A stretch of 64,000 nucleotides of DNA from Zanthoxylum bungeanum (lineage: Eukaryota > Streptophyta > Magnoliopsida > Sapindales > Rutaceae), in assembly GCA_019454045.1 (NCBI GenBank), contig SKCR01034816.1:1-64000 (forward strand), read 5' to 3'. Each line of letters begins with the position of its first letter. Within the stretch, counting starts at the first letter, position 1. The translations under genes were made by a program, and so were the position numbers. Below, in pieces: positions 61,092 through 64,000 of this stretch. The notes below the pieces were generated by a model, which did not search any database, was not told where the DNA came from, and saw nothing but the letters and a program-made list of their open reading frames with translations.

Positions 61092-62105
61092 ATGAGAGCG
61101 TTCCTTAAATTCTTAGATGAGAGGGTCTGGATGACAGTAGAGTATGGGTGGGAACCTCCCTTGGTCATAGTTGATGGGGTCTTTTCTCCTAAAGATAAAC
61201 TGACCATGACTATGGATGAGTTTGACGCTAGCAAAAAGAACAGCAAGGCAATTAATACCATTCATGTTGCTATTTGTTTTTCTGAATTTAGGAGAATCTC
61301 TATATGTGAGATAGCTAAGGATGCTTGGGACATCCTTCTGACTGTGCATGAGGGCACATTGTCTGTTAAAAATAATAGACTGTAAGAGCTTACCATTAGG
61401 TTTGAGGTCGCTAGTATGAAAGACGATGAGACATTTGATGAGTTTTATGCTGAGATTAACGATATCGTTAACTCAAGTTTTGAACTAGTTCAGACTATTC
61501 CTACCAATAAGATAGTGAAGAAAATCCTAAGATCCATGCCTAACGACCTAGATCACCTTAAATTAGAAGACCTCGTAGGAAAACTGTAGGTGTATGAGAA
61601 GAAACTTCTTGGTTATAAAAAGCCCAAGACTATAGCGATGAAGATCACAAAGGAAGTTGTTCATGGTCAGTCAAGTGATGATAATGATAATCTCACAAAT
61701 CATGATTTGGCCATGAATGCAAAAAAGTTTAAGAAATTTCTTAAGCTTAAGAAGAGTGATTGTGATAGGGCTATGAATGATATGCCTATAGAGAGTAGGC
61801 ATAATAGGAGAGAGTCTAGAGAGGATAAGGGTAGCAAACTCCATTATATTCAATTCAATCAGTGTGAAGGGTATGGGCATATTAGATTTGAGTGTCCCAC
61901 ATACCTTAAGTCCAAGGGCAAGAAAGTCATGGCAGCCTCTCTTAAATATAAGAGTAATTTTATGGCCTTTTCTGCGAGTGTTTCTGGTGAGAGAAATGAT
62001 ATCGTTAGTGATGAAGATGTTATATATAATTTCTCTCATGATGAGTCCGCAGATGAGGATATTCTTCAGGTAGCATATGTTGAATTTTTTTTTGTCAGAG
62101 TTTAA
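61092..62105 (+). pseudogene. Copia-6 gag (UBN2 type), two in-frame stops
   Basis: One frame of 338 codons interrupted only by TAA (61383-61385) and TAG (61587-61589). It has the W-x-x-V-E-Y-G-W-E-P-P and E-I-A-K-D-A-W-D-I-L motifs of copia gag, and a zinc-knuckle remnant (C-E-G-Y-G-H-I-R-F-E-C, first Cys lost) near 61860-61900. An acidic tail follows. Confidence 0.85.
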
Positions 62106-63935
62106 CTATCAAGAAGACGAATATAGAGGTCAATAACAGGCTGAAGGAAGTAGAGCTGTACAAGAATGAAGCTCAAGCCAAGTTTGATAAGAAAATAGAC
62201 CACATGTTAGGGATTATTATCGAGTCTAATTATGATAAGGCGTCAACACCTAGAGCTATACCAATCCCTACTAAACATGACTTAGGTAAAAAGTCAGTTA
62301 ATTTTAGTCGTGTGGTTCCTCATGTTGTTCCTCATCTTGTGTCCCAACCTCAATCAAGAGGTGTGTTGGGTAAAACTCGTTCTCATCCAAGGTTTGTGCC
62401 TGTATGCCATCATTGTGGCAATGCAGAACTTATTAGGCCAACGTGTATCTTATTTCACAGACACAAGAAATGGCATTAGAGTGTGTCACCTAGATTTGAT
62501 TCGTCAATTTAGTTTCTCAAGTGTCTGCACTAACTAAACATATACAAATTATTAATGAGAAACTTGCTTTGTTGACTGGGAATACTCAAGTGACAGAGAT
62601 TTCTAGAAAGGTTTGGGTGAGGAAGCAAGATGACTTCCATCTACTTCTGGATGCCCTGATATGCATGATGAGAGTGGACTTCTGTGTAACCCTTCTTAGA
62701 AGTTGAATTTGTTTCCCTATTGCATGTGTGTGTGCGTGTGTGTTTTTATTTTTGCACCTTTTTTAATTGCATATGGGTGTGCGTGTTTTATTTTTGTTAT
62801 ATGTTCATTGGTATATAGGATGGAAACCCGGACATAAATTTCATAGCCGATTCCGAATGGACGGTCGTATGATCTGCACTCGGGATACAACTCCACGTAC
62901 CATTGGATATTGACAAGCTGTTTTGTGTCTTTATATTTTTTTGTGTTAAAACTGAAAAATAAAAAAAAAGTATAAAATGAACAAGACCAAAAATATTTTT
63001 TTTATGGCTTGTTAGAGCATGTAAAAGCATATTGCATGTGATCATGATATGTAGGATATATGGTTATGCATGAATGATATGCTATTATTTTTCTTGGTGC
63101 TCTATGTGCATGAGTGTGTGTGATAACAACTCTTGGTATATCTTTTGCTTGCATTTCACATACACGTTTTTGTTATTGTCGAGGCTTATGAGTTTTTGGA
63201 CGGGCATTCTAATCTTTATCATACTTTGCTCACTAAATAGTGTGACCTTTGACTAGATGACCTTGTGTTATTCCCTTGTTAAAGTAAAAAGAAAGAAAAT
63301 AAATTTTTTTACATGAGTCTCAAATGCAAAAGATTCAATGAGCCAAATTCAAAAGATAAGGGCAAAAACCCTTCACTCAAAAGAGTATTTATTTATGAGC
63401 TCATTACATTTATGAGGAGAATTTCATTGTATGCAACCAATGTTGCTTATTTTCAGGTCCTAGTGGTGCTGAGTTTGAACACTTATTTTGTGAACTTGGT
63501 GTGTCAAGAGATGAGATTTCTTTAGTTTCGTCTCGCTCATAAAATAAGGTCTTAAGCCTTGATTTGTTGTGCACTTATTTTTCTCGCAAGTACTTATTAT
63601 GCTTTGATGTTTATGTCATATGCGTGCGTGTAGTATTTGGAAAAATCTAAAGTGATGCATATTATTTCATGTCATAAACAACTGAATACTAACTAGGTAT
63701 CATTGTACTTGCTTGCAGTGCTATTTCAGTCAATTTTGATTAAATTGTTTAAAAAAAAAAAACTTATTGTGTGTTTGTGTGTGCTTCATATTTATGAGTG
63801 TTTTACTTCATATATGTTTTCATTACTAACCAAGTAAGGCTGCTAGTGAGGGGGGTATCTTTTGTTTGAATATTCTATTGCAGTTGTTGTCTTCTATGTT
63901 ACCTTTCATTTATGTTATCTTTCCCATTGTCATTT
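62106..63935 (+). other. Copia-6 decayed internal region without pol
   Basis: A second knuckle-like segment (V-C-H-H-C-G-N-A-E-L-I-R-P-T-C, 62204-62479) resembles the one downstream of gag in SIRE/Tork-type copia. After it there is no protease, integrase, reverse transcriptase or RNase H; only TG-rich low-complexity sequence and short frames. Confidence 0.55.
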
Positions 63936-64000
63936 CATGACAAAAAGGGGGAGAGTAGGTTGGTAGTTTGGGAGTAGTATATCAATTTGTTTGGATACCT
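63936..64000 (+). other. Copia-6 3' internal end with purine tract, cut by the window edge
   Basis: TGACAAAAAGGGGGAGAGTAGG resembles the end of copia internal regions. It is followed by sequence like the 74-bp units at 59447-59593, suggesting that the right LTR lies just beyond the window. Confidence 0.5.

Overview
This is a gene-poor, transposon-packed stretch of a flowering-plant (core eudicot-like) nuclear genome. The evidence is spliced plant genes with GT-AG introns, at least six Ty1/copia insertions, an Athila-like Ty3/gypsy derivative, and CACTA, hAT, SINE and MITE pieces. No prokaryotic, organellar, rRNA or tRNA gene was seen. The species cannot be fixed from the sequence.

Only two genes look intact. 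A DMR6-like 2-oxoglutarate/Fe(II) dioxygenase lies at 27085-29690 (+, 4 exons, 344 codons). A COMT-like O-methyltransferase lies at 57181-58487 (-, 4 exons, 346 codons). I see no functional link between them.

Layout. 1-533: end of a family-A copia LTR. 538-7405: decayed copia (Copia-1) whose LTR-like flanks are inverted instead of direct. 7406-13520: decayed copia on the minus strand (Copia-2). 13521-14390: LTR fragment. 14395-26280: old family-A copia LTR that has received a whole family-A element (Copia-3, 15829-25654, TSD CATCT). 26281-26803: gypsy LTR remnant and a 25-G tract. 27085-29690: dioxygenase gene, with a SINE and an 8-bp-TSD hAT MITE in intron 2. 30000-42721: decayed copia (Copia-4), split in its reverse transcriptase YVDD codons by an 8.1-kb non-autonomous Athila-like element (32104-40231, TSD CATAT). 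42722-53230: LTR-like sequence with an array of hairpin-forming repeats, split by a complete copia (Copia-5, 43616-52861, TSD GTTAC). 53230-56493: decayed gypsy end and CACTA end. 57181-59110: methyltransferase gene and an upstream palindromic MITE. 59447-64000: gag-only copia (Copia-6) running off the window.

The most notable observation is that the Athila-like element carries, in sense orientation, an intronless, start-to-stop copy of a LONELY GUY (LOG) cytokinin-activating enzyme gene. This is apparent capture of a hormone gene by a retrotransposon. It has two single-base frameshifts, which could be real decay or long-read indel errors. The second is a run of GC-rich hairpin units (43379-43609 and 52878-52930) whose stems change together while the loop stays conserved.
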